NCBI RefSeq assembly: GCF_029813785.1
Contig: NZ_JARVKY010000014.1
Coordinates: 62,001 to 126,000, forward strand
DNA length: 64,000 nt
DNA from: Streptomyces sp. DH41
GTDB taxonomy: Bacteria; Actinomycetota; Actinomycetes; Streptomycetales; Streptomycetaceae
Direction: 5' to 3'
Below are positions 25,733 to 33,667 of this stretch, in pieces. Within the stretch, counting starts at the first letter, position 1. Every line of letters begins with the position of its first letter. The notes under the pieces are model-generated. The model made no database searches. It was not told where the DNA came from and saw nothing but the letters and a program-made list of their open reading frames with translations. The position numbers and the translations under genes are program-made.

Positions 25733-28146
25733 GCACGGAGCCCGAGCCCGCCTCTGAGGACACCGCGGACGCCGTGGACACCGGTCCGAAGACCCCGGGC
25801 ACCGGGAACGGGGCCGAGCCGGACACCGCCGGAGGCGAGGCACCGGCCGACGGCCGGGCTCCCGGGACCGAGGCTGCCGACGTCGGGACCGGCACCGAGG
25901 AGGCCGGGCAGCCGGCCGGCGACAGCGCCGACGGCGACGGTGCGGCGGCGCAGGTGTCCGAGGCCGAGGCCGAGCTGGCCGCTCAGCGGCTTGTGCGGGA
26001 GCGGATCGAGCGGCGGAAGGCCGAGAAGCAGGCACCGATCGGCGCCGGGGCCAAGCTCAGCGGCACGGCGGCCGATCTGCTCGCCGCCGTGCGGGCCGTG
26101 GAGAGCGGCGAGAAGCCCGCGGCCACGGTATTCGGTGACCCCACCCCCGCGCCCCGCCGCCCCGCCCCGGAGCCGGTACGACAGCCGCAGCCGGTGCCGG
26201 CCGGGACGGGCGCCGGGCCCGCGGGCCCCGCACCGGAGACCGTCGAGGCCGTGCGGCGGGTACTGACCGAGGGCGGCGCCCCCGAGGCGCTCGCCGGCCA
26301 GGCCGCCGCGCTCCTCGGCGAGGGCGCCCAGGAGGCGCTGCGGACGGACCCGTGGCAGCTGCTCCGCGTCGGCGGTGTACGGCCGGAGCAGGCCGACGGG
26401 TTCGCCCGGGCACTGCTCGGCGCGGCGTGCGGCCCGGACGACGAGCGCCGTGGCCGTGCGATCACGGTGTGGCTGCTGGAGCAGGCGGCCCTGGCTGGTC
26501 ACACGGCCCTGGAGCTGTCGCGGCTCACGGCCACGCTGGCCCAGCGGGGCGTCCCGGACCCCGACGCCGCCGTGCAGAGCACGCTCGCCGAGGGCGATGC
26601 GCTGGCCTTCCAGGACGCGCTGGAGGACACCGGCGTCCGCCCGGACAACACGCCGAACGCGCCGGACGCGTCGGGCGGGACGCAGGGTGCGCAGGGCACG
26701 GACGAGGGTGAGGGCGAGGAGCGCCCGGTCCGGGTCCTGGTCGGGCTGGAGCGGTACGCGCTCGCCGAGGAGAGCCTCGCCGACGGTCTGGCCCGGCTGG
26801 TCGGCTCGGCACCGAAGCAGGACGGTTCGGCGGCGGACTGGGAGCAGGCCGCCGTCGGCGCGCAAGGTGCCGCCGCCGACCTGATCCGCGCCGTCGCGGG
26901 CCACGGACTGGTCCTGCACACCGGCGGGGAGAGCGCCCTGGCCGAACCGGCGGCCCTGCTGCACGCCGCGCACGCCCTTGGCCTGCGCGCCTGGGCCGCC
27001 GCGCCCGGGCCCCTCGGCCGCGACCGCTTCGCCGCCCTGCTGGGCGACCCGTCGTCCGGGACACGCCCACCGGCATCCACGGCCCCGGACTCCCCCGCCC
27101 CGGACTCCCCCGCCCCGGACTCCCCCGCCCCGGACGACCCCGTACGGGTCTCCACCACACCGGACGGGGCCGTACCGGCGGGCCCCGCCGCCGTCGTCGT
27201 CACCTTGGCCGGGCTGCTGACCGGGGCCGAGGGGCCGGGCCGGGACGCGGACGGTGCGCTGGACCTCGATCTGCTCGTCGTGCTCGACGCGCCGCAGCTG
27301 GACGTCGAGTCGGGCGCCCTGCTGGCGGAGTCGCTGCCGGACGGGGCACGGCTGGTGCTCGCGGGGGATCCGGCGGTGTTGTGGTCCGTGGGCCCCGGGC
27401 GGGTCTTCGCGGATCTGCTGGCGGCGCGGGTCTGCCCGCAGATCGCCTCGCGGCGTCCGGACCCCGGCCCGCTCGGCGAACTGGTCTCCGGCATCGGCAT
27501 CGGCGAGCTGGGCCAGGTGGAGGCGCCCGGCAAGGAGGTCGTGATCGTGCCGGTGCGGGACGCGGGCGAGGCCGTGCACCGCACCGTCCAGCTCGTCGCG
27601 GACTCGGTGCCACGCGCGATCGGGGTCCCCGCCGAGGAGACCCAGGTGATCACCACGGGCCACGGCGGCGCCGCGGGCACCCGGGTGCTCAACGCGGCAC
27701 TGAAGGAGCGGCTGAACCCGGGCCCCGGCCGCTTCGGCGGCTTCGACCCCGGCGACCGTGTCGTCCACTCCCCCGCGCCGGGCCGTACGCTGCCGGGCCG
27801 GGTGGTGAAGGCCGACGCCGACGGGCTGCACCTGTCGTGCGCGGGCGAGGCCGTCGTCGTACCGAAGGAGCGCGTGGAGCAGTCCGTACGCCACGGTTGG
27901 GCACTGACCGCGCACCAGGCGGTGGGCGGCCGGTGGCCCGCGGTGGTGGTGGTCCTGCCCGGCGATGCCGCGCAGACCCTCAGCCGCCCGTGGGTCTACA
28001 CGGCGTTCGGCCGGGCCGCGCGCCATCTGTCCGTGGTGCACGGCGTGGAGCAGGCGCTGCCCCGTGCCGTGGCCGAGACCCCGGCGAAGCCACGCACGAC
28101 CCGGTTGCCGGTGCTGCTGGCGCCGCAGGTCCCCGTGGCCGACTGA
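25729..28146 (+). CDS. helix-hairpin-helix protein resembling RecD2 helicase, ATPase motifs lost
   Basis: 805 residues, GTG start overlapping the preceding stop (GTGA). Residues 1-80 are a disordered acidic/Ala/Gly tract. Residues about 165-290 resemble the helix-hairpin-helix domains of RecD2. The helicase-like core follows, but the Walker A position (near 396) reads LHTGGESALAEP with no GKT, and the Walker B region reads VVLDAPQLD without the DE pair. A motif like GDPxQLxSVGPG survives as GDPAVLWSVGPG (near 545). The C-terminus keeps the UvrD_C_2-like ALTAHQAVGGRWPAVV (near 724) and VYTAFGRAARHL. It probably binds DNA but cannot hydrolyse ATP in the usual way. Four 15-bp repeats encode PDSPA units near residue 455. 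Confidence 0.8.
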   Translation: MSTEPEPASEDTADAVDTGPKTPGTGNGAEPDTAGGEAPADGRAPGTEAADVGTGTEEAGQPAGDSADGDGAAAQVSEAEAELAAQRLVRERIERRKAEKQAPIGAGAKLSGTAADLLAAVRAVESGEKPAATVFGDPTPAPRRPAPEPVRQPQPVPAGTGAGPAGPAPETVEAVRRVLTEGGAPEALAGQAAALLGEGAQEALRTDPWQLLRVGGVRPEQADGFARALLGAACGPDDERRGRAITVWLLEQAALAGHTALELSRLTATLAQRGVPDPDAAVQSTLAEGDALAFQDALEDTGVRPDNTPNAPDASGGTQGAQGTDEGEGEERPVRVLVGLERYALAEESLADGLARLVGSAPKQDGSAADWEQAAVGAQGAAADLIRAVAGHGLVLHTGGESALAEPAALLHAAHALGLRAWAAAPGPLGRDRFAALLGDPSSGTRPPASTAPDSPAPDSPAPDSPAPDDPVRVSTTPDGAVPAGPAAVVVTLAGLLTGAEGPGRDADGALDLDLLVVLDAPQLDVESGALLAESLPDGARLVLAGDPAVLWSVGPGRVFADLLAARVCPQIASRRPDPGPLGELVSGIGIGELGQVEAPGKEVVIVPVRDAGEAVHRTVQLVADSVPRAIGVPAEETQVITTGHGGAAGTRVLNAALKERLNPGPGRFGGFDPGDRVVHSPAPGRTLPGRVVKADADGLHLSCAGEAVVVPKERVEQSVRHGWALTAHQAVGGRWPAVVVVLPGDAAQTLSRPWVYTAFGRAARHLSVVHGVEQALPRAVAETPAKPRTTRLPVLLAPQVPVAD
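27083..27142 (+). repeat. four 15-bp tandem repeats inside the RecD2-like gene
   Basis: CCCCGGACTCCCCCG is repeated exactly at 27083, 27098 and 27113, then once with two changes at 27128. In frame it encodes a PDSPA-type linker, so copy-number change would not break the reading frame. Confidence 0.9.
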
Positions 28147-28190
28147 CTCGGGTCTCCCCCGTCGCCCGCCGCGGGCACCCCGGGCGACGG

Positions 28191-28235
28191 CGGCGGTGGT
28201 GGTCACGGGGGCCGTCCCCGTGACCACCACCGCCG
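28191..28235. terminator. bidirectional terminator, 20-bp stem
   Basis: Perfect 20-bp arms (28191-28210 with 28216-28235) and a 5-nt loop lie between convergent stops at 28146 and 28264. Confidence 0.92.
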
Positions 28236-28263
28236 TCCTGCTACCGGTCCCTGCTCCCGCCGC

Positions 28264-29025
28264 TCAGCGATTGGCCTCCGGCCGCACCGGCTCACCGTCC
28301 TCGTCCCGGTCGTCGTCCTCGTCCAGATCCGTGTCGAGGTCTGCCTCCAGCTCCTCCAGTCCCTCCACGTCACCGACGCCGGCCTCGTCGTCGTCCTCGT
28401 CGTCCTCGAGGCCGTCGTCGAACTCGTCGTCGAACACGGCGCTGACGTCGAAGCGGCAGACCACCCGTTGCGGATCGGCTTGTTCGAAGGGGGCCTCCAA
28501 CCACTCGCCGGGTTCGGCGGCCTCGTCCGCGGCCGTCACCCAGAGCGTGGAGTCGCCCTCCTCCAGGCCGAACTCCTTGTGCCGGGAAGCGATCTCGTCG
28601 GCCTCGAACTCGCCGAACAGGAGGCCGAGCGCCCCGTGAACCGTGCCGGAGGCCTCGACGCCCGCCCCCTCGTCGTCCGCCGCCTCGACCCGCCGGGCCT
28701 GGGCCATCAATCGCTGCGGCTCGGCCACGGCGTAGTCACGGCGGATCAGGACGCTCAGCGCGTTGGGTTCATCGGGGCCCGTGTACGGCGGCAGCGAGTC
28801 GTCCGCGCCGGGGATCTCGAAGGGAGTGACCTCGTCGTAACGGTCGTAGAGCAGTTCGTCGTACGCCTCCGCGGCCGCGGCCAGCTGGTTGAACGCGTCG
28901 TAGACGGCCGGGTCGTCCTCCCCCGACCGGCGTTCGACCGCGGCCAGGTGGCGGTCGAGCGCGGTCTTGACCGCCTCGGCGGCGGCGCGTACCTCGGCAG
29001 CGGTGGGCTGCGCAGCATCAGACAT
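28264..29025 (-). CDS. conserved hypothetical acidic protein
   Basis: 253 residues from ATG 29025. The N-terminal part is helical (AAEVRAAAEAVKTALDRHLA). The last 50 residues are almost all Asp/Glu with Gly and Leu. No family with a known function is recognised. A -10 hexamer, TAGCGT, lies seven bases upstream of the ATG, so the transcript is probably leaderless. It is divergent from the DUF5703 gene, with 47 bp between starts. The acidic tail suggests a nucleic-acid-mimic or metal-binding role, but that is speculation. Confidence 0.85.
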   Translation of the reverse strand: MSDAAQPTAAEVRAAAEAVKTALDRHLAAVERRSGEDDPAVYDAFNQLAAAAEAYDELLYDRYDEVTPFEIPGADDSLPPYTGPDEPNALSVLIRRDYAVAEPQRLMAQARRVEAADDEGAGVEASGTVHGALGLLFGEFEADEIASRHKEFGLEEGDSTLWVTAADEAAEPGEWLEAPFEQADPQRVVCRFDVSAVFDDEFDDGLEDDEDDDEAGVGDVEGLEELEADLDTDLDEDDDRDEDGEPVRPEANR

Positions 29026-29032
29026 AGTGCAG

Positions 29033-29038
29033 ACGCTA
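29033..29038 (-). promoter_or_regulatory. -10 element of the acidic protein gene
   Basis: TAGCGT on the minus strand ends seven bases before the ATG at 29025, consistent with a leaderless transcript. No clear -35. Confidence 0.5.
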
Positions 29039-29072
29039 TCCGTACCGGGCCCCAGCCCGCACAATAGATGCG

Positions 29073-29261
29073 ATGCCGGAATACGAATTTGTCGACGTGT
29101 ACCTGCCGCGCGGGGTCTCCCGCAAGGAGACGACACGTCTGCTGACCGACCACGCCGAGTACGGACACTGGGAGTTGTACCGCCTGAGCCTGCTGCGCGA
29201 CGGCAGCCGCAAGGTGCGGCTGCGGCGGCGGATCATCCGCCAGGTACGCGCGACCTGGTGA
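29073..29261 (+). CDS. DUF5703 family small basic protein
   Basis: 62 residues. MPEYEFVDVYLPRGVSRKE and the GHWELYRLSLLRDGSRK stretch identify this small actinobacterial family. The C-terminus is very arginine-rich (VRLRRRIIRQVR), so nucleic-acid binding is possible. No function is known. Codon use is like that of neighbours and supports a real gene. Divergent from the acidic protein gene. Confidence 0.88.
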   Translation: MPEYEFVDVYLPRGVSRKETTRLLTDHAEYGHWELYRLSLLRDGSRKVRLRRRIIRQVRATW

Positions 29262-29305
29262 GCCGATGACCGCGCTCGACCGGACGCGGGTGACGGAGAC
29301 GGAGC

Positions 29306-29327
29306 GGGCCCCGCCGGTGCGGGGCCC
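29306..29327. terminator. terminator between DUF5703 gene and chpC
   Basis: A nine-bp stem of G/C (29306-29314 with 29319-29327) and 4-nt loop, between stops at 29261 (+) and 29384 (-). Confidence 0.7.
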
Positions 29328-29383
29328 ACTGTCGTACCGATCCCGCTGACGTACCGAGCCCGCCGGCGTGCCGGCCTCTCGCG

Positions 29384-30187
29384 TCACGCCGAGGCGCGTG
29401 CCTTGCGGTAGAGCACCGTGCCCGCGAGCAGCGCACCCGCGCCCACCGGCAGGGCGAGGCCCAGCGGCAGGCCGCTGCCGGTCTCGGCGAGCCGCGCGTC
29501 GTCTCCGGGCTGGGCGACGGTCTGCGTGTCCGGCCGGCTGACGTGCGAGGAGTCGCCCGGCGTCTCGTCGTCCGAGTCCGACGGAGTGTCCGGAGTGCCG
29601 GGGTCACCCGGATCGCCCGGTTCACCCGGCTCACCGGGGTCACCCGGCTCCCCGGGATCGCCCGGCTCCCCGGGAGGCGTCTCGTGACCGCCGCCGGGCG
29701 GCGTGGAGTGGTCCCCCCCGCCTCCGTTGGCGCAGTCGTTGCCGGTGGTCGGGTTGAGGACGCCGACGACGTCGACGCTGTTGCCGCACACGTTCACCGG
29801 CACGTGGATCGGTACCTCGACGTGGTTGCCGGAGGCGACGCCGGGCGAGTCCGTGGCGTGCCCGTCCGCGTGCGAGCCTCCGTGCGCGTCCCCGTGCGAG
29901 CCGTCCTGACCCTCGGAGTCGCCGTACCCGTCGGACGCACCGCCGCCCTGGTTGGCGCACGAGTTGCCCATCGCCGGGTTGAGTACGCCGATGACGTCGA
30001 CCGTGTTGCCGCAGACGTTCACCGGCACGTGCACCGGCGCCTGCACCGTGTTGCCGGACAGTACGCCGGGCGAACCCGAACTCGAGCCGTGCGCTCCCGA
30101 GTCCGCGTGGGCGGCGCCGCCCGCGGCGGCGATCACGCCGGTGGCCGCCGCCATCGTCATCAGGCCCTTGCGGGTGACCTGTCGCAT
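29384..30187 (-). CDS. chpC: long chaplin ChpC with sortase signal
   Basis: 267 residues. A signal peptide (residues 1-28, ending AHA) is followed by two chaplin domains, each with SPGVxSGN, the VPVNVCGNxVDVxGVLNP core and two cysteines. A His/Gly/Asp spacer lies between them. Then comes a collagen-like GEPGDPG linker, an LAETG sorting motif, a membrane helix and a short basic tail (RKARA). Long chaplins are anchored to the cell wall by sortase and help cover aerial hyphae with the hydrophobic rodlet layer. It lies downstream of chpH on the same strand, but a strong hairpin separates the two. Confidence 0.96.
   Translation of the reverse strand: MRQVTRKGLMTMAAATGVIAAAGGAAHADSGAHGSSSGSPGVLSGNTVQAPVHVPVNVCGNTVDVIGVLNPAMGNSCANQGGGASDGYGDSEGQDGSHGDAHGGSHADGHATDSPGVASGNHVEVPIHVPVNVCGNSVDVVGVLNPTTGNDCANGGGGDHSTPPGGGHETPPGEPGDPGEPGDPGEPGEPGDPGDPGTPDTPSDSDDETPGDSSHVSRPDTQTVAQPGDDARLAETGSGLPLGLALPVGAGALLAGTVLYRKARASA
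29596..29682 (-). repeat. 9-bp repeats encoding the collagen-like linker of ChpC
   Basis: On the plus strand, repeats of the type CCCGGCTCACCGGGGTCA run through this interval and encode alternating GEP and GDP triplets on the minus strand. Such arrays vary in copy number between strains. Confidence 0.75.
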
Positions 30188-30281
30188 TTCCTGAATCCCT
30201 GCCTTGCCCTAGTCCCGTAAGCAGCGAGAGTGCTGAGAATTCCGACGTTGCCGTCGTCCCCGTCCATCGAAGGCCTTCCAA

Positions 30282-30330
30282 AGTCCGTCGGCCCCGGAGC
30301 GCATGGCGTGCGCTCCGGGGCCGACGGACT
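30282..30330 (-). terminator. terminator of chpH, 22-bp perfect stem
   Basis: Arms 30282-30303 and 30309-30330 pair over 22 bp with a 5-nt loop, 28 bp beyond the chpH stop. It should insulate chpC from the very strong chpH transcription. Confidence 0.92.
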
Positions 30331-30357
30331 CAGGCCCTCAGGGGGCGGAGCACAACG

Positions 30358-30591
30358 TCACTTGTTGACGCAGGCGTTGCCGAAGGCGGGGTTCAGCAGA
30401 CCGATCACGGAGATCGTGTTGCCGCAGACGTTCACCGGGACGTGGATGGGCGCCTGAACGACGTTGCCGGAAAGGACGCCGGGCGAGTGCACGGCGGCAC
30501 CCTGGGCACCGGAGTCGGCGACGGCCATGCCCGCACCCGCGAGAACCAGACCACCGGTAGCAGCCGCGGCGGCGACGACCTTCTTGAGCAT
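30358..30591 (-). CDS. chpH: short chaplin ChpH
   Basis: 77 residues from ATG 30591, with GGAGG five bases upstream. A signal peptide (MLKKVVAAAAATGG to AVA) is followed by one chaplin domain with two cysteines (NVCGN and GNACVNK), which form the disulfide needed for function. Short chaplins are secreted, assemble into amyloid fibrils at the air interface and let aerial hyphae emerge. In S. coelicolor, chpH and chpC are neighbours and are under BldN control; I could not locate a sure BldN promoter here. Confidence 0.97.
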   Translation of the reverse strand: MLKKVVAAAAATGGLVLAGAGMAVADSGAQGAAVHSPGVLSGNVVQAPIHVPVNVCGNTISVIGLLNPAFGNACVNK

Positions 30592-30611
30592 TGTTCCTCC
30601 TAGTTGGCAAA

Positions 30612-30634
30612 CGCGATCCCAGCTTGCTGATCGC
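30612..30634 (-). promoter_or_regulatory. small hairpin in the chpH leader
   Basis: GCGATC (30613-30618) and GATCGC (30629-30634) can pair around a 10-base loop, about 22 bases upstream of the chpH start. It could affect stability or translation of this abundant mRNA; this is inference. Confidence 0.3.
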
Positions 30635-30658
30635 ATCACCTGTAACGAGGAGGAACTA

Positions 30659-30775
30659 ATGAGGCTACGAGCTTATGAGCGCATTCACTCGTCCCGGTCG
30701 GCTCCCGCACGCCCGGCCGAATACCGTCGCGTGCGGAAGTCGCGTTTCAGCGGGCGGTTCAGGACGCGTCGATGA
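30659..30775 (+). CDS. possible 38-residue arginine-rich peptide
   Basis: ATG 30659 follows a near-ideal GAGGAGG with six bases of spacing. The peptide begins MRLRAYERIH and about one third of its residues are arginine. It is antisense to the chpH upstream region and its end overlaps the 3' end of the M20 peptidase gene. Third codon positions are much less GC-rich than in neighbouring genes, which argues against selection for coding. It may be a real small protein, a leader, or chance. Confidence 0.25.
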   Translation: MRLRAYERIHSSRSAPARPAEYRRVRKSRFSGRFRTRR

Positions 30776-32084
30776 AGCGGTCGAGCACCCGCACGCCGAA
30801 CTGGAGCCCCTCCACCGGCACCCGCTCGTCCACCCCGTGGAACATGCCCGCGAAGTCCAGCTCCGGCGGCAGCTTGAGCGGCGCGAAGCCGAAGCAGCGG
30901 ATGCCGAGGTCGTCGAAGGACTTGGCGTCGGTGCCGCCGGAGAGCATGTAGGGCACCGCGCGCGCGATCGGGTCCTCGGCGCGCAGGGCGGTCTGCATGG
31001 CGTCGACGAGCCGGCCGTCGAAGCCGGTCTCCAGCGCCTTGTCGGCGTGCACGTCCTCACGCCGCACGCGCGGGCCGAGGATGCGGTCGAGGTCGGCGAG
31101 GAACTCCTCCTCGTAGCCGGGCAGGAAGCGCCCGTCGACGTGGGCGGTGGCCTGGCCGGGGATGACGTTGACCTTGTAGCCGGCGCCGAGCTGGGTGGGC
31201 GCCGCCGAGTTGCGCAGCGTGGTGCCGATCATGCGGGCGATGCCGCCGAGCTTGGCGAGGGTCTCCTCCATGTTCTCCGGGTCGAGTTCGGTGCCGAGCG
31301 CGTCGGAGAGCTCGTCCAGGAAGGCCCGTACGGTCTTGGTGACCCTCACCGGCCACTTGTGCCGGCCGAGCCGTGCCACGGCCTCGCACAGCTCGGTGAT
31401 CGCGTTGTCGTCGTTGGTCATCGAGCCGTGGCCGGCCGTGCCGTCGACGGTGAGCCGCATCCAGTGCATGCCCTTCTCGGCGGTCTCGACGAGGTAGAGC
31501 CGCAGCTTCTCGTTGACCGTGAAGGAGAACCCGCCGACCTCGCCGATCGCCTCGCTGACGCCCTCGAACAGCTCCGGGTGCTCGCGCACCAGGTGCTTGG
31601 CGCCGTACGTCCCGCCGGCCTCCTCGTCCGCGAGGAAGGCCAGCACGATGTCGCGCGGGGGCTTGCGTCCGGTGCGCAGCCGGTCGCGGACGACCGCCAG
31701 CGTCATCGCGTCCATGTCCTTCATGTCGACCGCGCCGCGCCCCCACACGCAGCCGTCCGCGATCTCGCCGGAGAAGGGGTGGTGGGTCCAGTCGTCCGCG
31801 TTGGCCGGGACGACGTCGGTGTGGCCGTGGATGAGCAGCGCGGGCCGGGACGGGTCCTCGCCCTCGATCCGGGCCACCGTGGAGGCGCGTCCGGGGTGGG
31901 ACTCGAAGATCCGCGGTTCGAGTCCCACCTCGGCGAGCTTCTCGGCGACGTACTCGGCCGCCTTGCGCTCGCCCGGACCCGAGTGGTCGCCGTAGTTGCT
32001 GGTGTCGATCCGGATCAGCTCGCGGCAGAGGTCGACGACCTCGTCCTCGCCGGTGACGCTCCTGGCCGTGCCCGAGTCGCTCAC
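30759..32084 (-). CDS. M20-family metallopeptidase / amidohydrolase
   Basis: 441 residues from GTG 32084, with GGGAGG at 32091-32096. M20 zinc motifs are seen: HGHTDVVP (metal His and Asp), WGRGAVDMKD (bridging Asp), ADEEAGG (catalytic and metal Glu) and a C-terminal MFHGVDER (metal His). The dimerisation lid lies around residues 205-320. It probably removes acyl or amino-acid groups from dipeptides or N-acyl amino acids in the cytoplasm. No signal peptide. It lies between the chaplins and tRNA-Leu. Confidence 0.93.
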   Translation of the reverse strand: MSDSGTARSVTGEDEVVDLCRELIRIDTSNYGDHSGPGERKAAEYVAEKLAEVGLEPRIFESHPGRASTVARIEGEDPSRPALLIHGHTDVVPANADDWTHHPFSGEIADGCVWGRGAVDMKDMDAMTLAVVRDRLRTGRKPPRDIVLAFLADEEAGGTYGAKHLVREHPELFEGVSEAIGEVGGFSFTVNEKLRLYLVETAEKGMHWMRLTVDGTAGHGSMTNDDNAITELCEAVARLGRHKWPVRVTKTVRAFLDELSDALGTELDPENMEETLAKLGGIARMIGTTLRNSAAPTQLGAGYKVNVIPGQATAHVDGRFLPGYEEEFLADLDRILGPRVRREDVHADKALETGFDGRLVDAMQTALRAEDPIARAVPYMLSGGTDAKSFDDLGIRCFGFAPLKLPPELDFAGMFHGVDERVPVEGLQFGVRVLDRFIDAS

Positions 32085-32233
32085 GTGGTTCCTCCCGCTG
32101 TCACTGCTGGTGGGTCCCCCTCATCCTCCTCCTCGGGCCGCCCGGGCCCAAGGAGGGGGTGATCGGCCACCCCGGAAAGCCTGGTAATGTTTACGTCGTC
32201 GCCAAGGGCAAAACCCCGCGCGACAGACACCTT

Positions 32234-32321
32234 GTCCGGGTGGCGGAATGGCAGACGCGCTAGCTTGAGGTGCTAGTGCCCTTTATCGGGCGTGGGGGTT
32301 CAAGTCCCCCCTCGGACACCA
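32234..32321 (+). tRNA. tRNA-Leu (anticodon GAG)
   Basis: The acceptor stem GTCCGGG (32234-32240) pairs with CTCGGAC (32311-32317), with one G-T wobble. Then come the discriminator A and an encoded CCA. The anticodon arm is CTAGC / GCTAG with loop TTGAGGT, giving GAG at 32267-32269, which reads CUC and CUU. A long variable arm (class II) and GGTTCAAGT T-loop are present. It marks the left border of an accessory segment extending to about 36.2 kb. Confidence 0.96.
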
Positions 32322-32326
32322 GAAAG

Positions 32327-32367
32327 AACACTGAAGGGCCTTCGGACACCGAAGGCCTTTCAGTGTT
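32327..32367 (+). terminator. terminator of tRNA-Leu
   Basis: An 18-bp stem with one G-T wobble (32327-32344 with 32350-32367) begins six bases after the tRNA. Confidence 0.88.
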
Positions 32368-32406
32368 ACCGCACGGATCGGCGGCTCATTGCAAGCTGCG
32401 GGCCGG

Positions 32407-33305
32407 TCAGTGCCCCGGCAGGAGCACCGTACGGACTTCCGGGTCACGCAGCAGCATGAGGGCGTCCGGCTGGTCCATGAGGATGTCCTCGGCACCCGGG
32501 GCGAGCGCCTGAGACGTCCCGCGTCCGGTTCGGTGTCCGGCAGCGGCTCTGGATCCGGTGCCCGTACCGGCTCCGCCTGGCGCTGGAGGACGTCCGCGAG
32601 GAATGCCTCCGGCAACGGCGGGTAGGTCTGTGCGTCAGCCGGCACCCCGGAGTCGAGCAGATGGCCCATGGCCTCCTCCAGCACGCTCTGTGCCGTCGGC
32701 CGGTCCTCCGCGTCGTAGGACAGGGTACGGGTGACCAGGTCGGCCCCTTGGCCTGCTCGGGTGCCATGTAGGCGAGGGTGCCGAGTGCCGCGCTCGCCGT
32801 CGTCAGGCCGGTACCGCCATTGACGTGACTGATGCCGAAGTCGATGACCCGGGCACCGTCCGCCGCGACCAGGACGTTGGCCGGCTTGAGGTCCCGGTGC
32901 AGCAGCCGCACGGAGTGGATGTGCATCAGGGCGTCCGCCAGTCCGGCGGCCAGCCACCACGCGCCGATCTCGCTGACCGCTCCGCACTGGTCCGGCATCG
33001 CCAGCAGTGACGGGGCGTGTATGTACTGCGTGGCGATCCACGGTGTGTCCGCGTGCGGGTCGGCGGCGACCAGGGCGGCGGTGTGGAAGCCGCCCACGCG
33101 CCGGATCGCCTCCAGCTCCAGGGCAAAGCGCCTGCGGAAGTATTCGTCCTCCGCGAGCTGCGGCCGGACGACCTTGACGGCCACGGGGCGGGTCGAGCGG
33201 TACCCGAGGTACACCACGCCCATCGCGCCCTGGCCCAGTCGGCCATCCAGCCGGAAGCCGCCGATCCGCTTGGGATCGCCCCGCCCTGAGCGGCTGCAGC
33301 ACCAT
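32407..33305 (-). pseudogene. serine/threonine protein kinase, degraded
   Basis: Kinase subdomains I-VIII can be read: GQGAMGVVYLG, VAVKVV, HRDLKPANVLV, DFGIS and YMAPEQAKG. Three lesions break it. An extra base in a G run (near 33285) puts the native start MVLQPLR out of frame. After APEQAKG the next recognisable piece is DLVTRTLSYDAEDRPTAQS (subdomain XI), so roughly 70-90 residues are missing and the frame changes near 32735. A further frame change near 32515 is needed to reach the apparent native end, RTVLLPGH. The large deletion rules out simple sequencing error. Neighbouring genes are the DUF397/XRE pair. Confidence 0.8.
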
Positions 33306-33448
33306 TCCCCCCACCGTGTCCCGACCCGAGCGGACAAAGGCGAGGTCATCAGCGGCTCGGTTCACCGTTCCTGCACATCCGGAGACTGATCCTTCTATGC
33401 GGACCCAGTGGTCACGGATGACTGCGGGATGCTTTCGGTCAGACCGGG

Positions 33449-33667
33449 TCAGACCTCGCCACCGGGGCGCGCGGCGAAGCCGGTGAAGGCGGCCCACGCG
33501 GCAGAAGTGACGGTGAGCGCGGGACCAGTGAAGCGCTTCGAGTCACGGACGTGGACGGACCCCTGCGAGGCCGCTACCTCTACGCAGTCGCCACCCTCAG
33601 CACCGCTGTAGCTGCTCTTCGACCACTCGAAATCCTGAACCACGGCCGGGTTCCCTCTGGCGTTCAT
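33449..33667 (-). CDS. DUF397 family protein
   Basis: 72 residues. FEWSKSSYSGAEGGDCVEVA and VRDSKRFTGPALTVT are the DUF397 signature. These small proteins are encoded next to XRE/DUF5753 regulators in Streptomyces and are thought to act with them, in the style of the WhiJ/BldB-type systems; some pairs behave like toxin-antitoxin modules. Its ATG overlaps the stop of the XRE gene by four bases, so the two are coupled. Confidence 0.93.
   Translation of the reverse strand: MNARGNPAVVQDFEWSKSSYSGAEGGDCVEVAASQGSVHVRDSKRFTGPALTVTSAAWAAFTGFAARPGGEV

Noticed and set aside
27083..29690. CRISPR array
   Set aside because: The repeats at 27083-27142 and 29596-29682 are short in-frame coding repeats without spacers. 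No CRISPR-like array exists in the window.
30592..30760. BldN-type promoter of chpH
   Set aside because: A TGTAAC-like sequence is present but on the wrong strand for chpH; no convincing -35/-10 pair in the right orientation.
32407..33305. Kinase gene broken only by sequencing errors
   Set aside because: Single-base errors cannot explain the loss of subdomains IX-X.
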